Positions 1 to 8,540 of a stretch of DNA of 64,000 nucleotides are shown here, piece by piece. Under the pieces are notes generated by a model that made no database searches, was not told the DNA's origin, and worked only from the letters and a program-made list of their open reading frames with translations. Made by a program: the position numbers and the translations under genes. The number at the start of each line of letters is the position of its first letter. The first letter of the stretch is position 1. This DNA is from Actinomycetes bacterium (GTDB taxonomy: Bacteria; Actinomycetota; Thermoleophilia; Gaiellales; Gaiellaceae). Where the stretch lies: positions 1 to 64,000 of the forward strand of contig JAPOVR010000102.1 of NCBI GenBank assembly GCA_026708005.1, given 5' to 3'.

Positions 1-272
1 GGAGTGCAGCCCGCCGCCCGCAGCTCGGCCACCGGCATCGGGCCGCTCCCGCCGCCGGAGCCGCCCCCGCCGCTCACGGCGACCACGACCACGACGATGA
101 CGACCACGGCGAGCAGAGCCGTGCCGCCCGCAACGAGCGCCCGGCTGTTGCCGAGCAACGCTTGGAGACGGCCTGAGAAGCCTCGGCCGCGGCCACCTGG
201 CCCACCGGGCCTGCGCGGCCCGCCGCTATCCCTGCGGGTCGGCGGCGCGGGTATGCGCGCCTTCTTCGCCAT
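1..272 (-). CDS. DUF3105 family membrane-anchored protein, 3' part beyond the window
   Basis: The reading frame opens with ATG at 272 on the minus strand and runs off the window edge, so only about 90 N-terminal residues are visible. It starts MAKKARIPAPP, followed by a basic Gly/Pro/Arg-rich cytoplasmic stretch, one strongly hydrophobic helix of about 20 Ala/Val/Ile/Leu residues near positions 47-66, then a Gly/Ser linker and the beginning of an outer domain ending in an AGCT motif. This order (basic tail, single membrane segment, short linker, domain starting near a conserved Cys) is what I know from DUF3105 proteins of Thermoleophilia, whose function is not established. It lies 9 bases downstream of the helicase gene on the same strand, so the two are probably co-transcribed. 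Confidence 0.6.
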   Translation of the reverse strand, partial: MAKKARIPAPPTRRDSGGPRRPGGPGGRGRGFSGRLQALLGNSRALVAGGTALLAVVVIVVVVVAVSGGGGSGGGSGPMPVAELRAAGCT

Positions 273-281
273 TTCCTGAGC

Positions 282-2207
282 CTAGCAAGCGGGCGCTCGC
301 AGCCCCCCTCCTTCCGCGTGCACCGGCCGCTGCGCGGCGAAGAACGCCTCGACGGAGTCCAGGGTGTCAACAACCGGGCACGCCGGCAGCGCGTCGAGGA
401 ACAGCCTGCCATACGCGCGCGTGCGAAGCCGCGGGTCGAGCACGGCGACGGCGCCGCGGTCGGCCCGGCTGCGAATGAGCCGCCCGAACCCCTGCCGCAG
501 CGCGAGCACCGCGGCGGGCAGCTGGCACTCACGGAACGGATCGCCGCCGTCGGCCGCGATGCGCTCACACCGAGCCGCAACCAGCGGATCATCGGGCACC
601 TGGAACGGCAGCCTGTCGATGACGACGAGCGACAGCGACTCCCCCGGAACGTCAACGCCCTGCCAGAACGTCTGCGTCGCGAGCAACACCGAGTCGACCT
701 CCCTGCGAAAGCGGTGGAGCAGCCGCTCGCGCGGCGCCTCACCCTGCCGAAGCAGCGGAAAGCCGAGCGTGCCCTCGAGGCGCGCCGCGATCTCCGTGAG
801 CGCCCGATACGACGTGGTCAACACGAGCGCCCGGCCTGCGGAGGCTTGGCAGAGCGCGAGGACCTCGGCAGCGGCACGCTCGACGTAGCCGGGCTCGCGC
901 GGATCTGGCATTGACGCCGGCAGGTAGAGGAGCGCCTGCTCGGCGAAGTCGAACGGCGACTCGACACAGACGACCGAGGCCCCGCTCAGGCCGAGCCTCG
1001 CCCGCGAGAACTCGGGCCCGAGCGTGGCCGAGACGAGGATCGCGGTGCAGCCGCTGTCCCAGACCGCCTCGCGCAGGGGCCCCGCGACCTCAACCGGGGC
1101 CCACTGCACGGCCCCGCGCTCCGCCCAGGACACGACCGCCTCGTCGTCCCAATCGAGACACCGCTCGACGTCATCCGCGAACCGGTATGAGCGGCGCGCC
1201 AGGACATCGCCCTCATCCCCCTTGCCAGCGAGGGCAGCACCAAGCTCGACGAGGGCCTGGGCCGCACCCGACCCCACAGCGAAGGCGGAGGCCGCCTCCG
1301 CTTGGCCGAGCCGCTTCCTGCCGTGCGCCGGCGCGAGCGTGCTCACCAGCCCATCGACCGACCGCTCGACGCGCTCGAGGAGCTGCACCGGAGTGGGCTG
1401 CGCCAGCCCGTCGGCCGCGCGCTCCACATCGCGAATGAGCAGCCGGACGGCCTGAAGCGAGACCCGGCCGCCGAGCCAGGTCGCTACGGCGTCCTCGAGT
1501 CCGTGCGCCTCATCAACCACGACCGCGTCGTGCTCAGGCAGCGCAATGGGCTCGCCCCCGCCGTACTGGAGCCGCAGGGCGACGTCGGCGAAGTAGAGCG
1601 CGTGGTTCGTGATCACGATCTCGGCCGAGGCAGCGCGCGTGCGTGCCGCCTCCGAGAAGCACGTGCACAGCTGCGGGCAGCGCAAGCCGAGGCAGCGATC
1701 GGCTCCGACAGCCAGCTCAGACCACACGCCCGCGCTCGGCTCGAAGCTGAGCTCGGCGCGGTCACCGGCCTTCGTGGAGGCGATCCAGCCGCGCAGCCGG
1801 TCGAGCTCTGTGGCGGCATCGTCGAGCTCGAACAGCGCTCCCGCCGCCCCGCCCGGGAGCTCGAGCGCCTCGAGGCTGCGGCGGCAGAGGTAGTTCTCCC
1901 TACCCTTGAGAACGGCCGCGCCAACCGTCCGACCGAGCGCGGTCTCGGCCACGGGGACGTCGTGCGTGAGCAGCTGGTCCTGCAGCGCCTTCGTCGCCGT
2001 GGCGATGATGACCCGCTGCCCCGACTCGAGCGCGGGGATCAGGTACGCGAGGCTCTTGCCGGTACCGGTGCCGGCCTCCGCCAGCAGGTGCCGCCCCGTC
2101 GCCAGCGCCTTCTCCACCGACTGCGCCAACGCGAGCTGCTCCTGGCGAGGCTCGAACCCGCGGAGCGCGCGCGACAGCAGCCCATCCGCGCCGAAGTACC
2201 TCTTCAC
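282..2207 (-). CDS. dinG: DinG/XPD-like ATP-dependent DNA helicase
   Basis: Superfamily 2 iron-sulfur helicase. Visible motifs are Walker A EAGTGTGKS near residues 44-52, a Cys-rich segment containing CLGLRCPQLCTC that with an upstream Cys can hold a 4Fe-4S cluster, the DEAH box VVDEAHGLED, and the C-terminal QTFWQGVDVPG and QGFGRLIRS motifs. It lacks the N-terminal exonuclease domain of Firmicutes DinG. The family unwinds DNA 5' to 3' and helps resolve R-loops and damaged replication intermediates. I chose GTG at 2207 because similarity to the family begins there (VKRYFGADGLL); a longer in-frame GTG start at 2276 would add 23 Pro/Ser/Arg-rich residues. No clear Shine-Dalgarno precedes either start. 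Confidence 0.85.
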   Translation of the reverse strand: MKRYFGADGLLSRALRGFEPRQEQLALAQSVEKALATGRHLLAEAGTGTGKSLAYLIPALESGQRVIIATATKALQDQLLTHDVPVAETALGRTVGAAVLKGRENYLCRRSLEALELPGGAAGALFELDDAATELDRLRGWIASTKAGDRAELSFEPSAGVWSELAVGADRCLGLRCPQLCTCFSEAARTRAASAEIVITNHALYFADVALRLQYGGGEPIALPEHDAVVVDEAHGLEDAVATWLGGRVSLQAVRLLIRDVERAADGLAQPTPVQLLERVERSVDGLVSTLAPAHGRKRLGQAEAASAFAVGSGAAQALVELGAALAGKGDEGDVLARRSYRFADDVERCLDWDDEAVVSWAERGAVQWAPVEVAGPLREAVWDSGCTAILVSATLGPEFSRARLGLSGASVVCVESPFDFAEQALLYLPASMPDPREPGYVERAAAEVLALCQASAGRALVLTTSYRALTEIAARLEGTLGFPLLRQGEAPRERLLHRFRREVDSVLLATQTFWQGVDVPGESLSLVVIDRLPFQVPDDPLVAARCERIAADGGDPFRECQLPAAVLALRQGFGRLIRSRADRGAVAVLDPRLRTRAYGRLFLDALPACPVVDTLDSVEAFFAAQRPVHAEGGGLRAPAC

Positions 2208-2554
2208 CCAGCTGAGGCTAGCGGGCTCGTGCGATGACGGCGACGGCGCACGAGTGCATGGGCGTTGCGGCGGCACGGCGGCCTACGGAGGGCACGGCGG
2301 CGGCGCCCTGCTCCGGGCGGTAAGGGCGCGGCGGTGCGGACGGCGCGGTGCGGCGGGGGCGGGGGCGGGGCGGCGGCGCTGAGGTGCGGCACGGAGGGCG
2401 GAGCCACAGCAGGCCTGCGGTACGGCGTGAGGCATGACCAGAACCGGCACTCCCAGAAGGCTGGCGCATATCGTTGGGCCATGACCCAGGCGCTTCAGCC
2501 CCTGACAGGCGCGCAACTGCGGGCCCACCCCATCCGGGTACCGGAGCTCCGCGC
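2208..2554. other. intergenic region between divergent genes
   Basis: About 350 bases separate the helicase start (minus) from the membrane protein start (plus). The region is extremely GC-rich, with a G-run stretch at roughly 2350-2382 (GGGGGCGGGGGCGGGGCGG) that could form a G-quadruplex on the plus strand. I see no convincing open reading frame; the long frames here are GC-bias shadows. Promoters for both flanking genes must lie here but I could not place them. Confidence 0.5.
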
Positions 2555-3067
2555 GTGATCATCCCGCGAGTCGGGGCCATCATCCTGCTCGGAGGGTTCG
2601 GGTACGCGTTCGTCACCTACGCGCGGCTCGCCTACATCACCGGCGTCGAGGGCTACATGAGCTGGGCCTGGGTGCTGCTGTTTCTCCTGCCGTCCGGCGG
2701 GCTCGGGATCGCCTCGTCCATGTGGGTGCTGCGGCGCGAGGAGCGCGGGCGCCGTCTCGTCATGCCGTTCGCGGCTGTCACAGTCGTCAGCGCCCTCCTC
2801 GCGCTCGCTGGCGCTCCGCCCGTCGGAGGTTTCCTCGACGACTACAAGGCCGCCTCGCACGAGCGGGGAATCACCGTTCCCCCCTATGAGCGGAGCAAGG
2901 GGCTCACGAAGACGGAGTACATCGACGCCCAGGCGGGCGACCTGAAGCTCACCGGCTCCCTGACCGCGATCGGGGCCGCTGCCCTCTACGCGTTCATGGC
3001 CCGCCGCGGCCCCCGCAGGCCGAAGCAGGCCGCCGCGAGGCAACCCGCCGCTCGCGCCGCGCGGTAG
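2555..3067 (+). CDS. small multi-pass membrane protein of unknown function
   Basis: A 170-residue protein with hydrophobic segments at about residues 5-25, 33-55, 67-85 and 136-153, and a short outer loop between the third and fourth that contains a charged Tyr-rich stretch (HERGITVPPYERSKG). The C-terminus is Arg/Ala/Pro-rich and positively charged, suggesting it faces the cytoplasm. I chose GTG at 2555 because GGAG sits at 2543-2546 and the hydrophobic region begins immediately; an upstream in-frame ATG at 2474 would add 27 low-complexity residues. I do not recognise the family. It is transcribed away from the helicase and converges on an intergenic region rather than a gene. Confidence 0.6.
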   Translation: MIIPRVGAIILLGGFGYAFVTYARLAYITGVEGYMSWAWVLLFLLPSGGLGIASSMWVLRREERGRRLVMPFAAVTVVSALLALAGAPPVGGFLDDYKAASHERGITVPPYERSKGLTKTEYIDAQAGDLKLTGSLTAIGAAALYAFMARRGPRRPKQAAARQPAARAAR

Positions 3068-3564
3068 CTCAGAGTCCGTCGGGATGCTCGGGCCGAGGGC
3101 TGTCCGCCGCTGCGCGCCCGTCGCTCCGCGGCCGTGGCTGCCGGCCGGGCGCGTGGGCTGGAGCTGTTTAACCGCCTTCGCGCCGGCCGCTGGCGCCCGA
3201 TTGGCAAACGGGCGTGCCTGCGCACCAGCATTTCAGCGGCCGATGGCTGTTGCCAGGGCGCAAGCGCACCTGTCGCGGCTCCCCACAACCGCGAGCAACA
3301 CGGCGGCTACCGCCCCTCGCAGACGGCTGGTGCGTGCCGAGGTGTGCCGGGGTGTGGGCTGCAAGGATCGTTCTGCTCGACAAGCGCCCGGCTCGACCCG
3401 ACGTGTGCCGAGGTGCAGTTGTGGTGGGTGGGAGGATCCTGGGTTGCAGAGTTAGCCGGCCGGAGGTCGGTCGGCCGGTGGGTCGGGCAGCCCAGCCGAT
3501 CCCGGCCGTGATCCTGGTGCCGCGGGAGGGCCGATAGGTCGGGCGGCCAGCAGGTCACCCTGCG

Positions 3565-3604
3565 CCCCTGCGGGCGCCGCGCGTTTCCCCTGCGGGCGCC
3601 GCGC
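3565..3604. repeat. tandem repeat, 22-base period
   Basis: Two copies of an 18-base unit, CCCCTGCGGGCGCCGCGC, start at 3565 and 3587, separated by four bases (GTTT). The copies are identical. They lie downstream of dispersed element copy A when read on the minus strand. Confidence 0.8.
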
Positions 3605-3634
3605 CGGCCAAGGCTCCGGGCGGCTCTCGGAACG

Positions 3635-3676
3635 CCCGGATCCACCCCAAAAGCGCCCCGGAGCCACTCCAAAAGC
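3635..3676. repeat. second tandem repeat, 22-base period
   Basis: Two imperfect copies of CCCGGATCCACCCCAAAAGC (3635-3654) and CCCGGAGCCACTCCAAAAGC (3657-3676), again 22 bases apart. They differ at three positions. Same period as the neighbouring tandem repeat but unrelated in sequence. Confidence 0.8.
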
Positions 3677-3686
3677 CGCTGTAAGA

Positions 3687-3863
3687 CAACCCACCCCTCC
3701 ACCCACCACCCGGGGGAGGGTAGCCCAGAAAAGCGCACCACTTTCGCGCAGCCTGTCACAGAACAGTCACGGAACTGCGTCAACTCTGCATAGCCGGCAA
3801 ACCATCAGCAACTGGGAAGTCGGCGTCAGAGGACCGTCACGAAACCGTGTCAACTCTGCGCGC
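3687..3863 (-). repeat. dispersed promoter-like element, copy A
   Basis: Read on the minus strand this copy contains GTTGACACGGTTTCGTGAC (near 3853-3835), then a related GTTGACGCAGTTCCGTGAC (near 3785-3765) followed by TGTGACA, then GCGCTTTTCTGGGCTACCCT with the -10-like TACCCT at 3717-3722, then a G-tract at 3690-3711 with runs GGG, GGG, GGGG and GGG separated by 1 to 4 bases. The core matches copies at 7.3, 15.7 and 50.6 kb. The minus strand beyond it carries no gene before the end of the membrane protein at 3067. Confidence 0.75.
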
Positions 3864-4068
3864 CAGCCTGCTTCAACTCGTCTCAGCCAACCTGTGCCAA
3901 CCCCACACACCAGCTCTGCGCAGCCACCCCCGGCGCTCACCCGCTCCGCCCGGCCGGGACACATCCGCGCGCGGGCAGGGAGCCACGCCACCAGCCACCG
4001 CCGGCCAGCCCGCGAAGGGGCGGCGCGCATGCCGTCCGAGCTCGTCGCTACTGTCCTCCCCCCTTCCC

Positions 4069-5607
4069 ATGGAGATCCTGTGGTTCATCACCGGGCTTCT
4101 CGTCGGGTCCGCCAGCGTCTGGGCTGCGCTCCGAGCGCGCCAGGCCCACAGTGCGACAGGTATCGCCGCGCTTGAGCAACGGCTCGACCGCTCGGAGGCC
4201 GAGCGCCAGACGCTCACCGAGAGCCTGGCCGCGAGCCAGCAGGAGCTCGCCCGAGCCTCGACATCGCTCGAGCACGAGCGCCGAAGCGCCGAAGAGAAGG
4301 CCGCGGCCGCTGAGCAAGCGCGCGAGGAGCTGACAACGAGCTTCAAGGCGCTCTCGAGCGACGCGCTGGCCCGCAACAACCGGGCGTTTCTCGAGCTGGT
4401 CGGCAGCACGCTCGACCGCTACCAGGCAAAGGCGACCGACGACTTCAAGGGCCGTGCCCAGGCGATCGAGCAGCTCGTCAAGCCGATCCGCGAGGCGCTC
4501 GAGAAGGTCGATGGTCAGATGCAGCAGGCCGAGCAGGGGCGCCGGCAGGCTCACGGAGCGCTCGGCGAGCAGATCCGCCTGCTCGCCGAGTCAGAGGAGC
4601 GCCTGCGCAGCGAGACCAGCAATCTCGTCACGGCATTGAGAGCGCCCGCCGTCCGCGGGCGCTGGGGCGAGATGCAGCTTCGACGCGTCGTCGAAGTCGC
4701 CGGCATGCTCGCGCATTGCGACTTCGAGGAGCAGGCAACGGTGCAGAGCGACGGGCAGGTGCTGCGGCCCGATCTCGTCGTGCGGCTTCCCGGCGGAAAG
4801 AGCGTCGTGGTCGATGCGAAGGCTCCGCTCGCCGCGTACCTCGATGCGGTCGAGGCCGACGATCCCGACACGCAGACGGCACGGCTGCGCGACCACGCGC
4901 GTCAGCTGGGCGACCACGTCGCGAAGCTCAGCGCCAAGGCCTACTGGGAGCAGTTCGACGCCGCGCCCGACTTCGTCATCCTCTTCCTGCCAGGCGAGCC
5001 GTTCTTCAGCGAGGCGCTGCGCCACGACCCGGGTCTGATCGAGACCGCGGCACGCCAGCGGGTGTTCATCGCAACGCCGGTCACGTTGCTGTCTGTGCTG
5101 AACGCCGTCGCCTACGGATGGCAGCAGGAGACGGTGGCCGAGGGTGCCCGCGAGATCGCAAGGGAGGGCCGTGAGCTCTATGAGCGAATCGCGACGGTGG
5201 GTGAGCATCTCGAAAAGCTTGGACGCAGCATCGAAAGCACCGTCCGAAATTACAACAGTGCATTGGGCTCGCTTGAGCTGCGTGTTTTCCCCTCAGTGCG
5301 GCGGCTTGCCGCGCTCGGGGTGCGCAGCGCCAAGGAGGTGCCCGATCTCCTTCAGCTGGAGCACTCGGCTCGGCGCCTGCAGGCACCGGAGTTTGCCGGC
5401 ACTGTCGCCACGGCCAGCCTCGAGCAGGCCGACGCGGTCGCACGACAAGCCGCTGAGCCCGGCGGGGCACCCGGGTTCGACGGGACGGTGGCCGAGCTCG
5501 AGCGAGTCGAGGCTAAGCGCACAGCCGATTCGCTGCCTGAGGCGGCCGCTGGCGAGCCGGCTGCCGATGAGCCGGCGGCACGTTCACCGGCCTCTGAAGC
5601 TGCGTGA
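4069..5607 (+). CDS. rmuC: RmuC-family DNA recombination protein
   Basis: A 512-residue protein. It begins with one membrane-spanning helix (FITGLLVGSASVWAALRA, about residues 5-22), continues with a long coiled coil to about residue 180, and then carries the RmuC domain with typical blocks VRGRWGEMQLRRVVEVAGM, RPDLVVRLPGGKSVVVDAKAP and FVILFLPGEPFFSEAL, which resemble a restriction-endonuclease-like fold. RmuC proteins limit rearrangement at inverted repeats; the exact reaction is unsettled. I placed the start at ATG 4069, where the membrane helix begins; the frame stays open upstream to 3847 but that part overlaps the dispersed element. The C-terminal 70 residues are Ala/Glu/Pro-rich and probably disordered. 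Confidence 0.88.
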   Translation: MEILWFITGLLVGSASVWAALRARQAHSATGIAALEQRLDRSEAERQTLTESLAASQQELARASTSLEHERRSAEEKAAAAEQAREELTTSFKALSSDALARNNRAFLELVGSTLDRYQAKATDDFKGRAQAIEQLVKPIREALEKVDGQMQQAEQGRRQAHGALGEQIRLLAESEERLRSETSNLVTALRAPAVRGRWGEMQLRRVVEVAGMLAHCDFEEQATVQSDGQVLRPDLVVRLPGGKSVVVDAKAPLAAYLDAVEADDPDTQTARLRDHARQLGDHVAKLSAKAYWEQFDAAPDFVILFLPGEPFFSEALRHDPGLIETAARQRVFIATPVTLLSVLNAVAYGWQQETVAEGAREIAREGRELYERIATVGEHLEKLGRSIESTVRNYNSALGSLELRVFPSVRRLAALGVRSAKEVPDLLQLEHSARRLQAPEFAGTVATASLEQADAVARQAAEPGGAPGFDGTVAELERVEAKRTADSLPEAAAGEPAADEPAARSPASEAA

Positions 5608-5779
5608 ATCGGCGCAGGTGGACGCGGAACAGCCGTTTGCGCTCCCTCGTTTCACCAAGCGAGAGGGGAGAACCGCGAGCGATCGCGCCGCAGAGGCGCG
5701 TTGAGACCAGCGAGGGTCGTCCTGCAGCGAGCGAGCGTAGAGCGACTCGATCCACGGAAACGCACGGAGGTGAAACCCG

Positions 5780-6745
5780 TTGGCGGCGAGCGACGTCCAT
5801 GAGGTGATCGTCATCGGCGGTGGTCCGGCCGGCTACACAGCTGCGCTCTACACAGCCCGTGCCAACATGCGCCCGCTCGTGATCGAGGGCTTCCAGTGGG
5901 GCGGGCAGCTGATGATCACGAGCGATGTCGAGAACTACCCCGGCTACCCAGACGGGATTATGGGCCCCGAGATGATGCAGGAGTTCCGCCGCCAGGCCGA
6001 GCGCTTCGGGGCCGAGTTCATGACGGAGGACGTGACCCGCGTCGACTTCACCGAGCAGCCGCTGCGCGTCTTCGTTGGCGACGACGCATACGCCACCAAG
6101 TCGGTCATCGTCACAACAGGCGCCACCGCACGGCAGCTGGGCCTCGAATCCGAGATCGCGCTGCAGGGAAAGGGCGTTTCGTACTGCGCCGTCTGCGACG
6201 CGGCGTTCTTCCGAGACAAGGACGTTGTCGTCGTGGGCGGCGGCGACTCGGCGATGGAGGAGGCCACGTTCCTCACGAAGTTCGCCAGCAAGGTCACACT
6301 TGTCCATCGCCGCCGCGAGTTCCGGGCCTCTCCCATCATGACCGACCGGGCTCGTGCCAACGAGAAGATCGAGTTCGCGCTCGACACAACCGTCAGCGAG
6401 GTCACCGGGCTCGACGAGGGCAGGGTCACCGGCGTGGTCGTCGAGAACGTCCACACGGGCGAGCACAGGTCGATCGCCGCCGATGGCCTCTTCGTGGCGA
6501 TTGGGCACGACCCAACCACCGGCCTCTTCGCCGACATCCTCGACATGGATGAGGCGGGCTACCTCCTCACCCGCAAGGGCACCACCGAGACGAACGTCGC
6601 CGGTGTCTTCGCGGCCGGCGACGTCCAGGACCACGTCTACCGCCAGGCCGTGACGGCGGCAGGGTCGGGCTGCATGGCCGCCCTCGACGCCGAGCGCTAC
6701 CTCACATCGCTCGAGTCAGACGAGAGCGGCGAGTCCGCCTCCTAG
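5780..6745 (+). CDS. trxB: thioredoxin reductase (NADPH)
   Basis: A 321-residue flavoprotein that passes electrons from NADPH through FAD to thioredoxin in the cytoplasm. Visible are the FAD-binding VIGGGPAGYTAALYTAR near residue 12, the redox pair CAVC at residues 136-139, the NADPH-binding VVVGGGDSAMEEA just after it, the HRRREFRAS stretch typical of NADPH preference, and the C-terminal GVFAAGDVQDHVYRQAVTAAGSGCMAA motif. Length is normal. The start is TTG at 5780, decided by GGAGGTGAAA at 5767-5776. It follows rmuC by 170 bases; a separate promoter is possible. No thioredoxin gene lies next to it. Confidence 0.95.
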   Translation: MAASDVHEVIVIGGGPAGYTAALYTARANMRPLVIEGFQWGGQLMITSDVENYPGYPDGIMGPEMMQEFRRQAERFGAEFMTEDVTRVDFTEQPLRVFVGDDAYATKSVIVTTGATARQLGLESEIALQGKGVSYCAVCDAAFFRDKDVVVVGGGDSAMEEATFLTKFASKVTLVHRRREFRASPIMTDRARANEKIEFALDTTVSEVTGLDEGRVTGVVVENVHTGEHRSIAADGLFVAIGHDPTTGLFADILDMDEAGYLLTRKGTTETNVAGVFAAGDVQDHVYRQAVTAAGSGCMAALDAERYLTSLESDESGESAS

Positions 6746-7859
6746 CACCACACAGTCGCCGCACGCGGTCGTCACACGTTTCGGCCCCGTCTCTGAGGGC
6801 TGGCCAGCCGCACAAGGGGGCATCCCGATCCAAGACGACTTCGTCGCATGACTGCGACTTGGCCACTCGGGTGAAGAGGGGCAAGAGGCCGTCCGCCTTC
6901 GCCTGAATGGGGCTCGCTTGGCCACCTGCGCGAGGAGATACGCGACCGGAGGCGCTCGCAGCGACCGCACTGGAAGCCACGATCCTTGGCCGCCCACATC
7001 AGGGAGCACGCGGGACGGACGGCCCTGGGGTTGGCGACGGCCCGCTCAACCCGCCCGCGCGAAGGAGCGTGCGCTGCCCGAGGAGCTGCCACACAGCTCC
7101 GAACGCCCCTCCCCAAGGGATCGTGTTCGGAACGCCTCTGGTGGAACGCCCTTGCGGAGCGGCTCCGGCGGGGCCAAACGGAACGCATCCGAGGCCGGCC
7201 GCGGCGGAGAGGCAAGCCCCCTTAGGCAACCCGCCTCCCACCCGGGGGAGGGTAGCCCAGAAAAGCGCACGACTTTCACGCAACCTGTCACAGAAGCGCC
7301 ACGAGACCGTGCCAACTTCCGGTTACACGAATGCCCCAGCTCTGCGCACCAACCTGTGCCAGCAGTGCGTCACCGACTGCGTCAACTCCGAGCGCCAACC
7401 TGCGTCAACGCGACGCGCCGAACCTGCGCGAGCGCGGTGCCTGGCGCTCAGCCGCCCCGCGCACGGGACACGCCGGTACGCACAAGGAAAGGCAGCCCCC
7501 CGCGGTCAGCCCGGCGAGCAGTACCAGGCGCCAGCACTACATCAGCGCCCTGTTGCCCGTGGTCAGCTCCGACGGGAGCTGCCGCACGCAAGAGCGCGGC
7601 CTGTGGAACCGCCCCAACGACCGAAGCCCGCAAGGGCTGACCCCCCACGTGCGCGGCCGGCCCCGCTGCTCCTACAACCCTCAGTCAAAGGGCCGCCGCG
7701 CACAGGCAGCGCATGCTGCGCACCAAGACGGCGCTGCCCAACCGTTACCAAGACGGCATGACCCAAGTGCGGCCAAGCCGGCGCGACCCAAGCGCAGCCG
7801 CGACGACCGCCTCGCAGCCGGGCCTCGCCGCGTCCCCGAGCAGCAGCCGACGCAGCCCG
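6746..7859. other. 1.1-kb noncoding stretch
   Basis: Between the 3' ends of trxB and nth, which converge. The open frames in it look like composition shadows: Arg/Pro/Ser-rich with no domain. It contains dispersed element copy B (7226-7440). The part the element would transcribe (about 6746-7240, minus strand) has short repeated words such as GGAACGCC but no gene I can support. Confidence 0.6.
7226..7440 (-). repeat. dispersed promoter-like element, copy B
   Basis: On the minus strand the core reads GTTGGCACGGTCTCGTGGC, then TGTGACAGG, then GTGCGCTTTTCTGGGCTACCCT with TACCCT at 7249-7254, then a G-rich tract (GGGTGGGAGGCGGGTTG). Core identity with copy A is high from CAACC at 7228 through the -10-like box to the TGACA-type boxes near 7290-7315. 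The further flank to about 7440 repeats words such as CAACCTG and GTCAAC that also flank copy A. Confidence 0.75.
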
Positions 7860-8540
7860 CTATGGCACGGCGTCAACGCGCGCGGCCGGGCAGAGATCCG
7901 TAAGCGGACACTCCCCGCAGCGCGGCCTGCGCGCATCGCAGATCCGGCGGCCGTGCCAGATCAGAAGATGCGGGAACCGGGCCCAGTCCTCCCGCGGCAC
8001 GGTTCGCATCAGATCGCGCTCGATCTTCACCGGATCGTCGTTGCGCGTGAGCCCCAGCCTCTGCGAGATTCGCCGCACGTGAGTATCGACGACGATGCCC
8101 TGCGGCGCCCCGCGCTCGGCGGCCACAACGTTCGCGGTCTTGCGGCCCACGCCGGGGAGCCGCACGAGGTCGTCCACGTCGACCGGCACCTCGCCGCCGA
8201 ACTCGTCGAGCAGCATGTGCATGGCGTTTTGGAGGTTCCGTGCCTTCTGGCGGAACGTGCCCGTCGGGCGGATGTCCTGCTCGAGCTCGGCCAGCGGGAC
8301 ACCGAGGTAGTCCTCTGGGCGACAGTACTTGCGAAAGAGCGTCTTCGTCACCCGGTTGACGGTCACGTCGGTTGTCTGGGCGGAGAGCATGACCGAGACC
8401 ATGAGCTCGAGAGCACTGCGGAACCGCAGCGCGATCGCTGCGTCAGCGTGGGCGGTCGCAAGCCGCTCGATGATCGGGCCGATCCGAGCCCGGCGGGCCC
8501 CAACCCGGCGCCGGGCCTCGTTCACATAGCTACGGGCCAT
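7860..8540 (-). CDS. nth: endonuclease III (base-excision DNA glycosylase/AP lyase)
   Basis: A 226-residue bifunctional glycosylase that removes oxidised pyrimidines and nicks the abasic site. It shows the LMVSVMLSAQTTD helix block, the helix-hairpin-helix LPGVGRKTA with catalytic Lys134, the VVDTHVRR block with catalytic Asp152, and a C-terminal 4Fe-4S loop with Cys spacing 6-2-5 (C-x6-C-x2-C-x5-C) in CDARRPRCGECPLTDLC. The start ATG at 8540 lies inside the end of the upstream addA-like gene (19-base overlap), so it is probably translationally coupled to the helicase/nuclease pair, which fits a shared DNA-repair operon. Confidence 0.95.
   Translation of the reverse strand: MARSYVNEARRRVGARRARIGPIIERLATAHADAAIALRFRSALELMVSVMLSAQTTDVTVNRVTKTLFRKYCRPEDYLGVPLAELEQDIRPTGTFRQKARNLQNAMHMLLDEFGGEVPVDVDDLVRLPGVGRKTANVVAAERGAPQGIVVDTHVRRISQRLGLTRNDDPVKIERDLMRTVPREDWARFPHLLIWHGRRICDARRPRCGECPLTDLCPAARVDAVP

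Larger units (their letters stand above)
3068..4068. other. 1-kb noncoding stretch with repeats
   Basis: No frame here shows protein-like composition. The stretch holds two tandem repeats with a 22-base period (3565-3604 and 3635-3676) and a copy of the dispersed promoter-like element (3687-3863). The last 30 bases before rmuC contain TACTGT at 4049-4054, a possible -10 box for a short-leadered rmuC transcript. Confidence 0.6.

Noticed and set aside
3565-3676. A short CRISPR-like array
   Set aside because: Only two copies per unit, no spacer-length variation pattern and no cas genes anywhere in the window.
7331-7903. A 190-residue plus-strand frame in the gap before nth
   Set aside because: Ser/Arg/Pro-rich without any recognisable motif, overlaps the dispersed repeat and the nth 3' end.
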